A stretch of DNA of 64,000 nt from Hydrogenophilales bacterium CG12_big_fil_rev_8_21_14_0_65_61_21 (GTDB lineage: Bacteria; Pseudomonadota; Gammaproteobacteria; Burkholderiales; Thiobacillaceae), in assembly GCA_002782005.1 (NCBI GenBank), contig PFGT01000101.1, positions 1-64,000 on the forward strand, written 5' to 3'. Positions 11,101 to 21,810 of this stretch are shown here, in pieces (position 1 is the first letter of the stretch; each line of letters opens with the position of its first letter). Position numbers and translations under genes: made by a program. The notes beneath the pieces are model-generated. The model saw only the letters and a program-made list of their open reading frames with translations, was not told where the DNA came from and searched no databases.

Positions 11101-14100
11101 AAGTTGGCCAGACGGCCATAGAGTTGCGCATCGGCTTCGCTGGCGTTGATCTGGCGCAGCACCACCTGGGCATGGGTCCAGGCTAGTTCGAAGACCCGGT
11201 CGGCCAACCGGCGATCCTGATATTTCTCGACCAGGGCGAGTGCCGCGTCGCGGTTGTCGCCGATGCCGTAGACCAGATCGACGCTGGCCGATTGCTCGGG
11301 TTGCAGGGTAATGCGACAGCGGATGGACAGGATGGGATCAAGTACCGAACCCTCGCTGCCGGAAAGCACGCCGTCCATATCCAGCGCCCGGGGCGCGGCG
11401 ACATCGTGGCCACGGCCCAGGAAGCGGGCACGATCGGTTTCGTAGGTAATTTCGCCGATGTCCGCGTCATGCACGGCCAGCAGGTGGAACATCCAGGGCG
11501 TCGCTTCGTCGTGCGAGCGTGGCCGCCGGGTGCAGAGCAGCGCCTGGCGCGGCGCGACGATCTCGGTCTGCACGAACAGGTTGCTGAACGCCGGATGCAG
11601 TGCATCCGCAGCGGCGGGCGCCAGCACTACTTCGGTGTAGCTGGTGATCTCGATGGTTCTGGGCGTGCCGGAACGGTTGGTGATGCGCACCCGGCGCAGT
11701 TCGATGTCATCTTCGGGAGAGACGACGATATCGGTATGGGTATCGAAATCGAAATCCTGACCGCGATCGCGGCGGCGGAATTCGGCGCGTCCTTCAGAGA
11801 AAATGGCCTCGTAGTGATTGGCATGGCGCAAGGTGGGCTGGTGTGCGGTAGACCAGGTTTCGCCGCTCTCGATGTCGCGCAGGTAGGCGAACGTGCCCCA
11901 GGCGTCGCGGGTGCCGTCCTCGCGCCAGCGGGTCGCCGCAATATCCTGCCAGCGACTGTAACCGCCGCCAGCGTGGCTGATCATGACGTGATAGCGGCCG
12001 TTGGACAGCAACTGCACTTCCGGCATCGGCGTATCCGGGGTGGTCAGCACCCGAATCGGCATCTCGGGACTGTCCGTGCCAGGCTGCATTCCGGTCAGTT
12101 CGGCGGCAGGGGCATAGAAGGCCGAGGCCCTTGGGATGCGTTCCTGCAGCAATAGCAGGGTGGCCTGGAACAACGGGTCGGCGGCAAAGTGCTTCTGCAT
12201 CGGCTGGTCCAGCAGCAGATAGGCCAGCGCAAGCAGGCTCATGCCCTGGTGATGAGCCATGTAGGAGTGCACCAGGGCATGGGTCTCGTGACGGCGTTGC
12301 CGGGTCGGGGTGTAGTCGATGGCTTCGTAAAAGCCAAACCAGCCTTCCGCGCCCTCGGCGGCAAGGTGTTGCAGGTTTAGGCAGGCCGCCTCCGGCGCCA
12401 CCATTAGCGCCATCACGCTGGCATAGGGCGCGATCACCATGTCGTCGGCAAGTCCGCGCTTCAGACCCAGGCCAGGCACGCCGAAGGCGCGGTACTGGTA
12501 GTTGAGTTGCACATCGACCGCGTTGTAGCCGGATTCCGAGATGCCCCAAGGTAGTCCGCACTGCTGTCCATAATCGATCTGCCGCGCCACGGCCGCCCGG
12601 GTGCTCTGGTCGAGCAGGGTGTGCGCATAGTTCGGCATGACCAGTTGCGGCATCAGGTACTCGAACATCGATCCGCTCCAGGACAACAGGATCGGTTCAC
12701 CTCCGGCCGAGGTGAGCAGGCGGCCAAGGGCGAACCAGCTCTCCTGCGGCAGCTGCCCCTGAGCGATGGCGACGAATACGGTAAGCCGGGCTTCTGATGC
12801 CAGCAGGTCGTAATAGCTGGTGTCACGCCGCCGCTCGTCGACGTTGTAGCCGATGCTCAACAGGCGTGCGGCCTTGTCGTAGAGGAAACCGTATTGCATC
12901 TCGGCGAGGTCGCCGGCGCGCAGGGCAAGGCGCTGGATGTCGGCGATACGGGCCCGGGCGCGCTCGCTGCCCAATTCGATAGCGCGGCGCAATTTGGCCA
13001 GCCAGGCTTGCTGTGACGGTGTGATTTCTGCGCTGATGAGCGGGGTTGGCAGTATCAGCCCAGCCAGGCCTTGTAGGGTCGGAACGGACTCAACGTGCGG
13101 TTGCTCGGTGAGTCCGTGCGGGACCTCCGGCAATTCGAGCCAAGGCGCTAGAAAGATCAGTTCGTCGCGGATGGCCTGACATTGCTTTGCCAACGCCCGC
13201 GACCACCAGGCCGCCTGGCTCGCTGGATCATGGTCCATGCCTTGGTGCAACGCTGAGGCGGCCTGGCTCAACTGCCTGATCAGGCGCCAGGCGGCCGGGA
13301 GCGTATCGGGTCGCAATTCGCAAACGGCATCAAGCTCTGTTCGGAACAGTGCCAGCGCTTCAGGCAGCGGGGCAAGCACAGAGGCTTCCAGTATGCCCAG
13401 GGTGTCGGCCAGACCCTCCAGCCAGCGCGGTTGCAGGATCGGTTGATCAAGCAGCGCGATCAGACCTGGCCGCAAGGTCAGCAGGTGGCCGGCCAGATTG
13501 CCGCTGTCCACGGTCGAGACATAAGCCGGGTGCAGGGTTTGCAGGGTCTGGGTGTCATACCAGTTGTAGAAGTGGCCACGATGACGCTCCAGACCCGCCA
13601 TCGTTTGCAGGGTGTTGGTGGTGCGCACGATCACCTGTCCGGCCGGGATATAGCCGAAATCGTGAGCGGTCAGGTTGGCCAGCAGCGACAGGCCCATATT
13701 GGTTGGCGAGGTGCGATGCGCCAGCGCGCCGGTGCGGAATTCTTGGTAGTTGTCCGGGGGCAACCAGTGGTCCTCCGGTCCGACGAAGGCCTCGAAGAAG
13801 GCCCAGGTCTTGCGCGCGATCCGGCCCAGAAAGCGGGTCTGGATCGTACTCAGCCGGGCCTCTCGGAAGAACTGTGGCTGGCTGATCCACCAGGCGATGG
13901 CGGGCGAGGTCAGCCACAGGATGAGAATGGGGCCAGCCACGAGGAGGGCAGCCGGATTGGCCGCCGCCAGATAAATGGCCATGCCCACCGCAAGCGTGGG
14001 GCTGAACCCCATGGTGCGGAACGAGGCCGCCAGATCGCTGCGGCTCATCAGTTCCTGGTCGCCGGAAGCGTTCCATTCCAGCAGCCGCTTGTGCGAAACC

Positions 14101-16910
14101 AGCAGGCGCCACAAGGTACGCAGGATCGCATCCAGGCTGTAGTACGCCTCATGCGGCAAGGTGACCAGGGCAAACAGTGACTGCGAGATACGTTGGCCGG
14201 CAGCACGGAAGCTGGCGGCGAAATGCTGGCCCGAATTCATGTTGTCCGGTTTGCGGATCAGATTCAGCAGGATGGCCAGTAGCGGTGGAATCAGGATGAC
14301 GCCGAGCACCGCCAGGGTCCAGAACAATGAATCGGTAAGCAGCGCCCAGCCCGACAGCAGGAGCAGCACCAGCGCCGCCGGCACCAGGCTGCGCCGTAGG
14401 TTATCGAATATTTTCCAGCGCGCCAGTGGGGACAGCGGGTTCCTGCCACGCCGTCCGTCAGGACCGCGCAGCCAGGGCAACAGCCAGCCGAGCAGTTGCC
14501 AATCGCCGCGGATCCAGCGGTAGCGGCGATTGACGTCGGCGCCATAACGGCCCGGATATTCCTCATACAACTGCACGTCGCTCAACAGCCCGGCGCGGAT
14601 GTAGCAGCCTTCAAGCAGGTCATGGCTGAGGATGCGGTTTTCGCGGAAGCGGCCCTTGAGCGATTGCTCGAACGCGGCAACGTCGTAGATACCCTTGCCG
14701 ATGAACGAGCCTTCCTGGAACACGTCCTGATAGACATCGGAAACCGCACGAGTGTACGGGTCGATGCCCGGCTCGCCGCCGTTCAGGCGGGCATAGCGCG
14801 ACAAGGGGCTACTGGGCAGGCTCATGCTCACGCGCGGCTGGAGGATGCCGTAGCCGGCGACGACCCGGCCCAGGTCGGGGTCGTAGACCGCCCGGTTGAG
14901 CGGGTGGGCCATGGTGCCGACGAACTGGTGTGCGGCGTCGCGCGGCAACTGTGTGTCCGTGTCCAGGGTGATGACGTATCTGACCCCGGTCAGTACCGCA
15001 ACAGCCCCGACCAGCAAGGAAAATCCGTCGCTGTTTCCTTCATGCAGCAGGGCGTTCAGGTCCGCCAGCTTGCCGCGCTTGCGCTCGTAGCCCATCCAGA
15101 TGCGGTCATGCGGGTTCCAGCGGCGCGGACGATGCAACAGGAAGAAAACGTCGTTCCTGTCTTCCGCATAGCGCGTGTTCAAGGCTTCGATCCTGGCTTG
15201 GGCCAGTTTCAGCAAGGCTGCGTCCTCGGTCAGGGTTTCCTGGGCTGCGTCGCGCAGATCGGTCAGCAGTCCGTAATGCAGGTTGGCATCGCGATTGGCC
15301 AGGAACCGGACCTCCAGGGCCTCGGCCAGGCTGTCGATGTTGTGTGGACTGGTGAGCAGGGTCGGCACCACGACCAGGGTGCGCGATTCAGGCGGAATGC
15401 CGGCGGAAAAATCCATGCGGGGCAGGGGATGCGGCGAGGTCAGCAGGGTGGTGACCCAGTTAACCAGCGCAGACGCAAGCTGGCTGCTGGCCACCAGGGT
15501 GAGCAGTCCCAGCGGGACCCAAGCCCATTCCGCTACGCCTTCCCAGTCCCCGGCCAGTAGTCCCGCCGCTAGCAGCAGGGTAAGCAGCATGATTGCACCC
15601 AGATACAGCAGCAACGCCGATCGGCCAGCCTTTCGCTTCAGCCGCGAGGCCATGGGCAGGTGGGCACTGACGAGCCGTTCCAGTTCCGACCGGCCGCAGT
15701 CGATCAGGTAGTAGCCGACATGGGCGGTTCTGTCGCCCGTCCCGCTCCGGTCCGCAGCGGCCTGCGCCAGTCCGATCGCATGGCGGGCCACGCTGTCCTC
15801 GGCAAGCGTGCTGCCCTTCGCCACGGCTTCGATGACATGGCGATAGCGGTCACGGGTGGCGAAATCCATGTCGGCATAGGCCGAGCCTGGGTCGGTGCGC
15901 AGGGTCTGCTCGACCAGGCTCATGGATTCGACAAACTCGTGCCAGTCCATGGTGCCCAGGAAACGCAGGCTGCCGATGCTGTTGCTGATGGAAACCTGAT
16001 CGGTCGCCTGATGCTGGTTTCCCGCCCGCACCGACTGCTCGATGTTCGACCCCGACTCGGCCAGCTGCTGTTCAATCCAGGTCAGCGGCAGGGCCAGGGA
16101 GGGTCCTTGACCCTGCAGACGACGTGCCAGTTCCGATATGAATGGCGGGGTCATGGGCGGCTTTGACCGGGCCATGTCGGCAATGACCAGAATCAGGTTC
16201 TTTGGGTCCTGGTGGGCGGTTTCGGTCAACTTGTCCGCCCAGTCGACTGCCTGATCCCGGTCCCGCCTGCCGCTGGCAATATGCACCGCGACCCGACGCA
16301 GGTTTTCGATCAGGGCCAGACGCAGCATGATCGGGATGGCCCACAACTCGCCCAGCCGAAGCGGTGTGACGGTCTGGTAGGCCGTGACAAAACGGCTCAG
16401 GTTGTCCGGGTCCACCAGACCATCGCCATGCGAGATGGTTTCAAGGGCGATGTCATAGACGCGCGGCAGGCCGCTTGACGGTCCCCCGACCAGAATTGGC
16501 AATTCCCGGCTGTAGCCCTTGGGCAAGTGGCGTCGGGCGGTGCGTATCTGCTCTTCAGTGAGATAGAAGTTGTCGAGCAGCCATTCCCCGGCCGGGGTGA
16601 TGCGGTGTTTCGCCGAGACGGCTGCTGTCAACTGGTTGCAGGTTTCGATCAGCACCCGTTCATTGGCCGCCAGGCGCGCGAGCAATGGATCCTGAACCCG
16701 CCCGGCGGTCAATCGGTGGACGGTCGCCAGACGCACTCCATGCTGAGCCATCTGATCGCTGCTAAACAACTCCGCGCGCAGCGGAGGTTCCTCGTCGTTG
16801 GCTTTGCCGCGCGCAAGGCCAGTGATCATGGATGCGCTACCGAGAGCGGCCCAGATCCGGCGCCAATGTCTGTCGATGTTTGAGTAACGTGCTTTCCACT
16901 CCGGTCCCAT
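8166..16910 (-). CDS. ndvB: NdvB-like cyclic beta-1,2-glucan synthase (GT84 plus GH94), 2914 aa; true start may be internal
   Basis: [14 protein letters not shown]-terminal motif, central glycosyltransferase ([30 protein letters not shown]), C-terminal GH94 phosphorylase-like domain ([26 protein letters not shown]). Confidence 0.93.
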   Translation of the reverse strand: MGPEWKARYSNIDRHWRRIWAALGSASMITGLARGKANDEEPPLRAELFSSDQMAQHGVRLATVHRLTAGRVQDPLLARLAANERVLIETCNQLTAAVSAKHRITPAGEWLLDNFYLTEEQIRTARRHLPKGYSRELPILVGGPSSGLPRVYDIALETISHGDGLVDPDNLSRFVTAYQTVTPLRLGELWAIPIMLRLALIENLRRVAVHIASGRRDRDQAVDWADKLTETAHQDPKNLILVIADMARSKPPMTPPFISELARRLQGQGPSLALPLTWIEQQLAESGSNIEQSVRAGNQHQATDQVSISNSIGSLRFLGTMDWHEFVESMSLVEQTLRTDPGSAYADMDFATRDRYRHVIEAVAKGSTLAEDSVARHAIGLAQAAADRSGTGDRTAHVGYYLIDCGRSELERLVSAHLPMASRLKRKAGRSALLLYLGAIMLLTLLLAAGLLAGDWEGVAEWAWVPLGLLTLVASSQLASALVNWVTTLLTSPHPLPRMDFSAGIPPESRTLVVVPTLLTSPHNIDSLAEALEVRFLANRDANLHYGLLTDLRDAAQETLTEDAALLKLAQARIEALNTRYAEDRNDVFFLLHRPRRWNPHDRIWMGYERKRGKLADLNALLHEGNSDGFSLLVGAVAVLTGVRYVITLDTDTQLPRDAAHQFVGTMAHPLNRAVYDPDLGRVVAGYGILQPRVSMSLPSSPLSRYARLNGGEPGIDPYTRAVSDVYQDVFQEGSFIGKGIYDVAAFEQSLKGRFRENRILSHDLLEGCYIRAGLLSDVQLYEEYPGRYGADVNRRYRWIRGDWQLLGWLLPWLRGPDGRRGRNPLSPLARWKIFDNLRRSLVPAALVLLLLSGWALLTDSLFWTLAVLGVILIPPLLAILLNLIRKPDNMNSGQHFAASFRAAGQRISQSLFALVTLPHEAYYSLDAILRTLWRLLVSHKRLLEWNASGDQELMSRSDLAASFRTMGFSPTLAVGMAIYLAAANPAALLVAGPILILWLTSPAIAWWISQPQFFREARLSTIQTRFLGRIARKTWAFFEAFVGPEDHWLPPDNYQEFRTGALAHRTSPTNMGLSLLANLTAHDFGYIPAGQVIVRTTNTLQTMAGLERHRGHFYNWYDTQTLQTLHPAYVSTVDSGNLAGHLLTLRPGLIALLDQPILQPRWLEGLADTLGILEASVLAPLPEALALFRTELDAVCELRPDTLPAAWRLIRQLSQAASALHQGMDHDPASQAAWWSRALAKQCQAIRDELIFLAPWLELPEVPHGLTEQPHVESVPTLQGLAGLILPTPLISAEITPSQQAWLAKLRRAIELGSERARARIADIQRLALRAGDLAEMQYGFLYDKAARLLSIGYNVDERRRDTSYYDLLASEARLTVFVAIAQGQLPQESWFALGRLLTSAGGEPILLSWSGSMFEYLMPQLVMPNYAHTLLDQSTRAAVARQIDYGQQCGLPWGISESGYNAVDVQLNYQYRAFGVPGLGLKRGLADDMVIAPYASVMALMVAPEAACLNLQHLAAEGAEGWFGFYEAIDYTPTRQRRHETHALVHSYMAHHQGMSLLALAYLLLDQPMQKHFAADPLFQATLLLLQERIPRASAFYAPAAELTGMQPGTDSPEMPIRVLTTPDTPMPEVQLLSNGRYHVMISHAGGGYSRWQDIAATRWREDGTRDAWGTFAYLRDIESGETWSTAHQPTLRHANHYEAIFSEGRAEFRRRDRGQDFDFDTHTDIVVSPEDDIELRRVRITNRSGTPRTIEITSYTEVVLAPAAADALHPAFSNLFVQTEIVAPRQALLCTRRPRSHDEATPWMFHLLAVHDADIGEITYETDRARFLGRGHDVAAPRALDMDGVLSGSEGSVLDPILSIRCRITLQPEQSASVDLVYGIGDNRDAALALVEKYQDRRLADRVFELAWTHAQVVLRQINASEADAQLYGRLANFVVYANASLRAESNVLMSNRRGQSGLWGYAISGDLPIVLLRIADLANIELVRQLIQAHAYWRLKGLAVDMVIWIEDRAGYRQALQDQILDLVAVGLESQAIDRPGGIFIRSAEQISEEDRILFLTVARVILSDSRGTLAEQINRPAVPTARVPRLVPSRPRQDDAVIASTAPRDLILANGIGGFTRDGHEYVITTTPDLITPAPWVNVLANDHFGSVISESGQAYTWAENAHEFRLTPWHNDPVSDASGEAFYLRDEETGQFWSPTPLPRRGATPYVSRHGFGYSVFEHAEVGIRSELWVYVATDMAVKFSRLTVRNESGRPRRLSATGYVEWVLGDLRQKSAMYVSTEIDPYSGALYARNAYNSEFPGRVAFFDVDDAERSATCDRAEFIGRNGSLANPAALGRHHLSGRSGSSLDPCAALQVCFELDNGEEREIIFRLGLAGTPGGEEVNHLVHRSRGSYVARQALEAVWLYWNHTLGAVQVETPDQSLNVLSNGWLLYQTLACRMWARSGYYQSGGAFGFRDQLQDAMALLHAEAGLLRGQLLLCAGRQFREGDVQHWWHPPSGRGVRTHCSDDYLWLALATCRYVLGTGDTGVLAESVPFLEGRLLDPNDDSYFDLPGRSVTTVSLYQHCVLAIRHGLRYGERGLPLIGSGDWNDGMNRVGMGGKGESVWLGFFLHEVLRQFAVLARQNGDPEFAEFCLGEATRLRENLELHAWDGAWYRRAWFDDGTPLGSTDNVECQIDSISQSWSVLSGAGDAGRSRQAMQSLDARLVRRDAALIQLLDPPFDQTDLDPGYIKGYVPGVRENGGQYTHGAIWAAMAFAALGDNHRAWELTTLINPANHAKSKDGIATYKVEPYVMAADVYAVAPHTGRGGWTWYTGSAGWMYRLIVESLLGLRLEVDRLHIAPCLPAHWPGFKLHYRYRETIYHIAVTQGLGGETGRNDLTVDGVEQDGLVIQLLDDHREHAVALCVQQPK

Positions 16911-17125
16911 ACCGTTCTCCTGACCGTTCTGCGAGCGGCATTTGCAACACGAGGCAGGGCGCCAGGGTGAAGATGACTAAGATCGGAGTGCTCTGGGTGG
17001 TTTGACCCGAATGCCCGGGAGTCATTCTCGGGACAGCGCTGAGGACTGTTTGGCCGCTCTTGTGATCTGCCCATTATACACTGCGTTGCATTTACACTCA
17101 TTATCGGAGCCTTGCCCAATGAGAC

Positions 17126-17410
17126 ATGAGCCTGAACGAAGAGGTGTGTTTCCAGCGTGAGATGAGCCTGGAGGGCAGAAGTTGGGATCATGGAGGCATG
17201 ATTGTGACTTTACATACCCAAGGACTCCAAACGTTGGCCCAGGTACGCGCCTTTGTGTCGGGCGATGGCGTGGCGGGCCAGGGCAGCGGTCTCGGTTTGG
17301 CCATCGCGTGCGAGGCGGCCATCCGGCTGGGCGGCGAGATCAGCCTTCAGGATCGCGAGGACACCCAGGGGCTGGTTTTCAGGTTTCATCTGCCGTTGTC
17401 GAATCGCTAG
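17126..17410 (+). pseudogene. C-terminal remnant of a sensor histidine kinase (end of HATPase_c)
   Basis: GVAGQGSGLGLAIACEAAIRLGGEISLQDREDTQGLVFRFHLPL is a G2-box and kinase C-terminus; no H-box, N-box or G1-box upstream. Confidence 0.65.
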
Positions 17411-17436
17411 TCTGCAACCGGATTGATACAATGTCG

Positions 17437-17459
17437 GGCCGGTCCGTTCGGGACCGGCC
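17437..17459. promoter_or_regulatory. GC-rich hairpin upstream of rimO (GGCCGGTCC-GTTCG-GGACCGGCC)
   Basis: Perfect 9-bp stem, 5-nt loop, no strong T-tract. Confidence 0.5.
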
Positions 17460-17492
17460 TTAGATCATTCACGGCGCCCCTGCAGCAGGCAT

Positions 17493-18806
17493 ATGAACAG
17501 CATTCCCAAGGTCGGCTTTGTCTCGCTCGGTTGCCCTAAAAATTCCTACGATTCCGAGCGCATCCTCACTCAGCTTCGGGCCGAGGGTTATCTCATCGTG
17601 CCCAGTTATGACGATGCCGATCTGGTGGTGGTCAACACCTGCGGTTTTATCGACTCGGCGGTGGCTGAGTCGCTCGACGCCATCGGCGAGGCCTTGCGCG
17701 AAAACGGCAAGGTCATCGTCACCGGCTGCCTGGGGGCGCGCGCGTTGGTCATTAAGACCGCTCATCCCGGTGTCCTGGCGGTGACTGGCCCCCATGCCGC
17801 CGACGAGGTGATGGCCGTGGTCCACCAACACCTGGCCCGGCCGCACGACCCGTTTGCCGATCTAATCCCGCCCGGTGGCCTGAAGCTGACGCCCCGGCAC
17901 TATGCCTGGCTGAAGATTTCCGAGGGCTGCAACCACCGCTGTACTTTTTGCATCATCCCGTCTTTGCGCGGCGACTTGGTCTCGCGGCCGATAGGCGAGG
18001 TGCTCGGCGAGGCCGAGTCGCTGGCTAAGGCAGGCGTGAAAGAGTTGCTAATAATCTCTCAGGATACAAGCGCTTACGGCGTAGACTTAAAGTATCGAAC
18101 TGGGTTTTATAATGGCCGGCCGGTCAAGACCCGGATGCTGAAACTGGTCGAGGAACTGGCCAAACTGGGCATCTGGATCCGCCTGCATTATGTCTATCCC
18201 TACCCCAACGTTGACGACGTCATCCCACTGATGGCCGAGGGCAAGGTGCTGCCATACCTGGACGTGCCATTTCAGCACGCCAGCCCGCGCATCCTCAAGG
18301 CCATGAAACGGCCGGGCGATGTCGAGCACACCCTGCGCCGGATCGAGCGCTGGCGCGATATCTGCCCGGAACTGGTGATCCGCAGCACCTTTATCGTCGG
18401 TTTCCCGGGTGAAACGGAAGATGATTTTGACCAATTGCTCGACTTTCTGGAGGCGGCGCAACTGGACCGGGTCGGCGCCTTTACCTACTCGCCGGTGGCT
18501 GGCGCCAAGGCCAACGAGCTGGCCGATCCGGTCGATGAGGATGTGAAGCAGGATCGCCTGGCCCGGTTCATGGATGTTCAGGCCGACATCAGCGCCGCCA
18601 AGCTGCGTCGGCGCATCGGCTCGGAGATGACCGTGCTGGTGGACGAGGCGGGTGGCGGCCGGGCCGCGGCCCGTTCCTATGCCGATGCGCCGGAGATCGA
18701 TGGCCTGGTGCATATCGCCCAGGGCCGGGGATTGAAGCCGGGCGACTGGGTGCGGGTTAAAATCACCCGCTCGGACGACTATGACCTTTGGGGGAAACCG
18801 CTATGA
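17493..18806 (+). CDS. rimO: Ribosomal protein S12 methylthiotransferase RimO
   Basis: [18 protein letters not shown]; radical [19 protein letters not shown]-terminal TRAM. Confidence 0.96.
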   Translation: MNSIPKVGFVSLGCPKNSYDSERILTQLRAEGYLIVPSYDDADLVVVNTCGFIDSAVAESLDAIGEALRENGKVIVTGCLGARALVIKTAHPGVLAVTGPHAADEVMAVVHQHLARPHDPFADLIPPGGLKLTPRHYAWLKISEGCNHRCTFCIIPSLRGDLVSRPIGEVLGEAESLAKAGVKELLIISQDTSAYGVDLKYRTGFYNGRPVKTRMLKLVEELAKLGIWIRLHYVYPYPNVDDVIPLMAEGKVLPYLDVPFQHASPRILKAMKRPGDVEHTLRRIERWRDICPELVIRSTFIVGFPGETEDDFDQLLDFLEAAQLDRVGAFTYSPVAGAKANELADPVDEDVKQDRLARFMDVQADISAAKLRRRIGSEMTVLVDEAGGGRAAARSYADAPEIDGLVHIAQGRGLKPGDWVRVKITRSDDYDLWGKPL

Positions 18807-19267
18807 GCAAGGAAGTCTGGAAACCGCATGTGGTGGTGGCCGCCGTGGTCGAACGGGACGGCCGTTTTCTGCTGGTCGAGGAAGAGACCGACTGCGGCAT
18901 CCTGTTTAATCAGCCGGCCGGCCACCTGGAAGACGGCGAGTCGCTGCTGGCGGCGGTGCGCCGGGAGGCCTTCGAGGAGACCGCCCATCACTTCGAGCCG
19001 GAGGCGTTGCTAGGCATCTATCACTGGCGCCATCCGACCAAGGACCGCACCTACCTGCGCTTCGCCTTTACCGGCGTGGTAACCGGCTTCGACCCAACGG
19101 CGGCCCTCGATACCGGCATACTGCGCGCGGTCTGGTTGACCCCGGAAGAGATTGAAGCCTGTCGTATGCGCCATCGCAGCCCATTCGTCGATCAATGCGT
19201 CGCTGATTACCTGGCCGGTCGTCGCTTTCCGCTCGACCTGATAAACGAATTTCCCTTGCTCCAGTGA
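18803..19267 (+). CDS. nudJ: Nudix hydrolase, NudJ-like
   Basis: Nudix box [29 protein letters not shown] overlap with rimO; upstream of mnmA. Confidence 0.87.
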   Translation: MSKEVWKPHVVVAAVVERDGRFLLVEEETDCGILFNQPAGHLEDGESLLAAVRREAFEETAHHFEPEALLGIYHWRHPTKDRTYLRFAFTGVVTGFDPTAALDTGILRAVWLTPEEIEACRMRHRSPFVDQCVADYLAGRRFPLDLINEFPLLQ

Positions 19268-20334
19268 GTCGCGTTGTCGTTGGCCTGTCCGGCGGCGTCG
19301 ATTCGGCGGTCGCCGCCTGGCTGTTGCAGCAACAGGGCTTCGAGGTGGTTGGCGTGTTCATGAAGAACTGGGAGGCTGACGATCTGGAGGCCGATTGCCC
19401 GATCGCCCGCGACTACCAGGATGTGCTGGCGGTCGGTGAGGTGTTGGGCATCGAGGTCGAACAGGTTAATTTCGCCAAGCAGTACCAGGACCGCGTCTTC
19501 GCCTACTTTTTGGCCGAGTACCGGGCCGGGCGGACGCCCAATCCGGATGTACTGTGCAATTCCGAGATCAAGTTCAAGGCCTTTCTGGAACACGCCATCA
19601 GCCTCAAGGCCGATCATCTGGCGACTGGGCATTACGCCCGGCTGGACGGTGACTATCCGAATCGCCGGCTGCTGAAGGCGGTCGATGGCAACAAGGACCA
19701 GAGCTATTTTCTCTATCGCCTGAATCAGCGCCAGATCGAGCGGGCGTTGTTCCCGCTCGGCGGTCTTGAAAAGCCCGAGGTGCGGGCCTTGGCCCGCCAG
19801 GTCCGGCTGCCGGTGGCCGATAAAAAGGACAGCACCGGCATTTGTTTCATCGGCGAACGACCGTTCCGGGAATTTCTGCAACGCTTCATACCGGTCCAGC
19901 CGGGCATCATACGGAGCCGGGAAGGTCGCCAGGTGGGCGAGCATCAGGGCCTGATGTATTACACCCTGGGCCAGCGCCAGGGACTGGGCATCGGCGGCCT
20001 GAACTGGGCCGAGGAGGGGGTGCCCTGGTTCGTGGCCGGCAAGGACATGGCGCGCAACGAATTGATTGTGGTGCAAGGTCACGACCACCCCCTGCTGCTC
20101 TCGGAGAAGGTAACGGCCAATGACCTGTCCTGGGTCGGCCCGCCGCCGGTAGTGGGTCGCCGTTACGCCGCCAAGACCCGCTACCGTCAGCAGGACGCGA
20201 CCTGCTGGGTCGAGCGGCTGGTCGACGACGAACTGGAATTACGTTTCGAAGAGTCGCAATGGGCGGTGACGCCAGGCCAATCAGTGGTGGTCTATGAGGG
20301 CGAGGTTTGCCTGGGCGGCGGCATTATCCGCTAG
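19264..20334 (+). CDS. mnmA: tRNA 2-thiouridine(34) synthase MnmA
   Basis: [45 protein letters not shown] start overlapping the nudJ stop. Confidence 0.96.
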   Translation: MSRVVVGLSGGVDSAVAAWLLQQQGFEVVGVFMKNWEADDLEADCPIARDYQDVLAVGEVLGIEVEQVNFAKQYQDRVFAYFLAEYRAGRTPNPDVLCNSEIKFKAFLEHAISLKADHLATGHYARLDGDYPNRRLLKAVDGNKDQSYFLYRLNQRQIERALFPLGGLEKPEVRALARQVRLPVADKKDSTGICFIGERPFREFLQRFIPVQPGIIRSREGRQVGEHQGLMYYTLGQRQGLGIGGLNWAEEGVPWFVAGKDMARNELIVVQGHDHPLLLSEKVTANDLSWVGPPPVVGRRYAAKTRYRQQDATCWVERLVDDELELRFEESQWAVTPGQSVVVYEGEVCLGGGIIR

Positions 20335-20359
20335 ACCTTGTTTGGCAAAAGCGATGGTG

Positions 20360-20377
20360 GTCGGGATTTATCCCGAC
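20360..20377. repeat. REP-like palindrome, copy 3 (GTCGGGAT-TT-ATCCCGAC)
   Basis: Same palindrome family as 3041 and 3091, also in a convergent intergenic region. Confidence 0.65.
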
Positions 20378-20438
20378 CTACAAAATCCCGCTGGCCTGCC
20401 CGGTTTGTAGGGCGCAACACTACGCCAGGAGCACTGTC

Positions 20439-21170
20439 TCAGCGTCGATGGATCAGGAATACGCAGGGACTGCGCTCGATTTCGAACGCCCGCTTGCGCC
20501 ATTCCTCCACCCGGTGCGTGGCCACCAGCTCGCCCCCAGTGGTCAGGCCGCAGCCCAGACTCAGCCAGGTGTCGCCGCGACAGGCGGCCAGGATGGTTTC
20601 GAACATGGCCCGATTGCGATAGGGGGTCTCGATGAAGATTTGCGTGGCATCGTCTTGTTCCGAGCGTTTTTCGAGCGCCTTCAAGGCACTGGCGCGCGCT
20701 TCCGGCTTCGCCGGCAGATAACCATGAAAGGCGAAGCGCTGACCGACCAGCCCCGAGCCCATGATCGCCAGAAGGATGGAGGAGGGGCCGACCAGCGGTT
20801 TCACGGTAATGCCGTGTCGATGGGCCAGGTTGATCAGGTCCGCGCCGGGGTCGGCCACCGCCGGACAGCCCGCCTCGGATAGCAGCCCGACATCGACGCC
20901 CGTCAGTAGCGGCTGGATCACGGCCTCCAGTTGTTCGGTCCGAGTATGCTCGTTGAGTTCCAGCAGGCTTAGTTGCTGGATGGGCAGGTTGGCGCCGACC
21001 TGTTTCAGAAAGGCGCGCGCGGTCTTGGCGTGCTCGACGACAAAGGTGGTGAGCTGGGCGGCGATGCGTCGGGTTTCCTCGGGCAGGACGGCATCGAGCG
21101 GGGTGTCGCCGAGCGGCGTGGGGATTAGGTAGAGGATGCCGAGGACAGCCGCCCGCTCCTCGCTCTTCAC
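20439..21170 (-). CDS. SAM-dependent methyltransferase, tetrapyrrole methylase fold (RsmI-like paralogue)
   Basis: LYLIPTPLGD, GLLSEAGCPAVADPGADLI, PLVGPSSILLAIMGSG. Confidence 0.82.
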   Translation of the reverse strand: MKSEERAAVLGILYLIPTPLGDTPLDAVLPEETRRIAAQLTTFVVEHAKTARAFLKQVGANLPIQQLSLLELNEHTRTEQLEAVIQPLLTGVDVGLLSEAGCPAVADPGADLINLAHRHGITVKPLVGPSSILLAIMGSGLVGQRFAFHGYLPAKPEARASALKALEKRSEQDDATQIFIETPYRNRAMFETILAACRGDTWLSLGCGLTTGGELVATHRVEEWRKRAFEIERSPCVFLIHRR

Positions 21171-21173
21171 GCC

Positions 21174-21767
21174 TCACTCCTCACTGACATAGGTCAATAC
21201 GTCCAGGCCTTCATTGGCCAGCATCTCGGTCAGCTTGATTAGCGGCAGACCGACCAGGGCATTGGGATCTTCGGTTTCATAGCGGGCGATGAGGGCGATA
21301 CCCAGGGACTCGCTGCGCGCGCTGCCGCAGCAGTTGTAGGGCTGGTCGCGGCGCAGGTAGGCCTCGATCTGGGCATCGCTGTAGTCGCGCATGACCAGCC
21401 TGACCGGCACGTTGGCGGTTTGGGTGCGGCCGGTACGGGAGTTGAGCAGGGTCAGCGCGGTGTGGAACTCTAGCGTCTTGCCGCGCATGGCCTGGAGCTG
21501 CGCCACGGCCTTTTCGTGCGTGCCGGGTTTGCCGAGTTGCCGGCCTTCGAGCAGGGCGACCTGATCGGAGCCGATGACCAGTGCATTGGGAAATTTCTCC
21601 GCCACCGCCTGGGCCTTGAGCACCGACAAGCGCTGGGCGGTATCGTCGGGCGATTCGCCGGGCAGGGGCGCTTCATCGATATCCGGGGCGGCAACCTCGA
21701 AGGGCACGCCGAAACGGGCGAGTAATTCGCGCCGGTAGGGGGACGTGGAGGCAAGGACCAGTTTCAC
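21174..21767 (-). CDS. Maf-family nucleotide pyrophosphatase, YceF-like
   Basis: LVLASTSPYRRELLARFGVPFE, VIGSDQVALLEG, LGKPGTHEKAVAQL. Confidence 0.9.
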   Translation of the reverse strand: MKLVLASTSPYRRELLARFGVPFEVAAPDIDEAPLPGESPDDTAQRLSVLKAQAVAEKFPNALVIGSDQVALLEGRQLGKPGTHEKAVAQLQAMRGKTLEFHTALTLLNSRTGRTQTANVPVRLVMRDYSDAQIEAYLRRDQPYNCCGSARSESLGIALIARYETEDPNALVGLPLIKLTEMLANEGLDVLTYVSEE

Positions 21768-21810
21768 CGCGACCTATTCCATATGTCTAGCCACTCACCC
21801 CTCGCTATCA

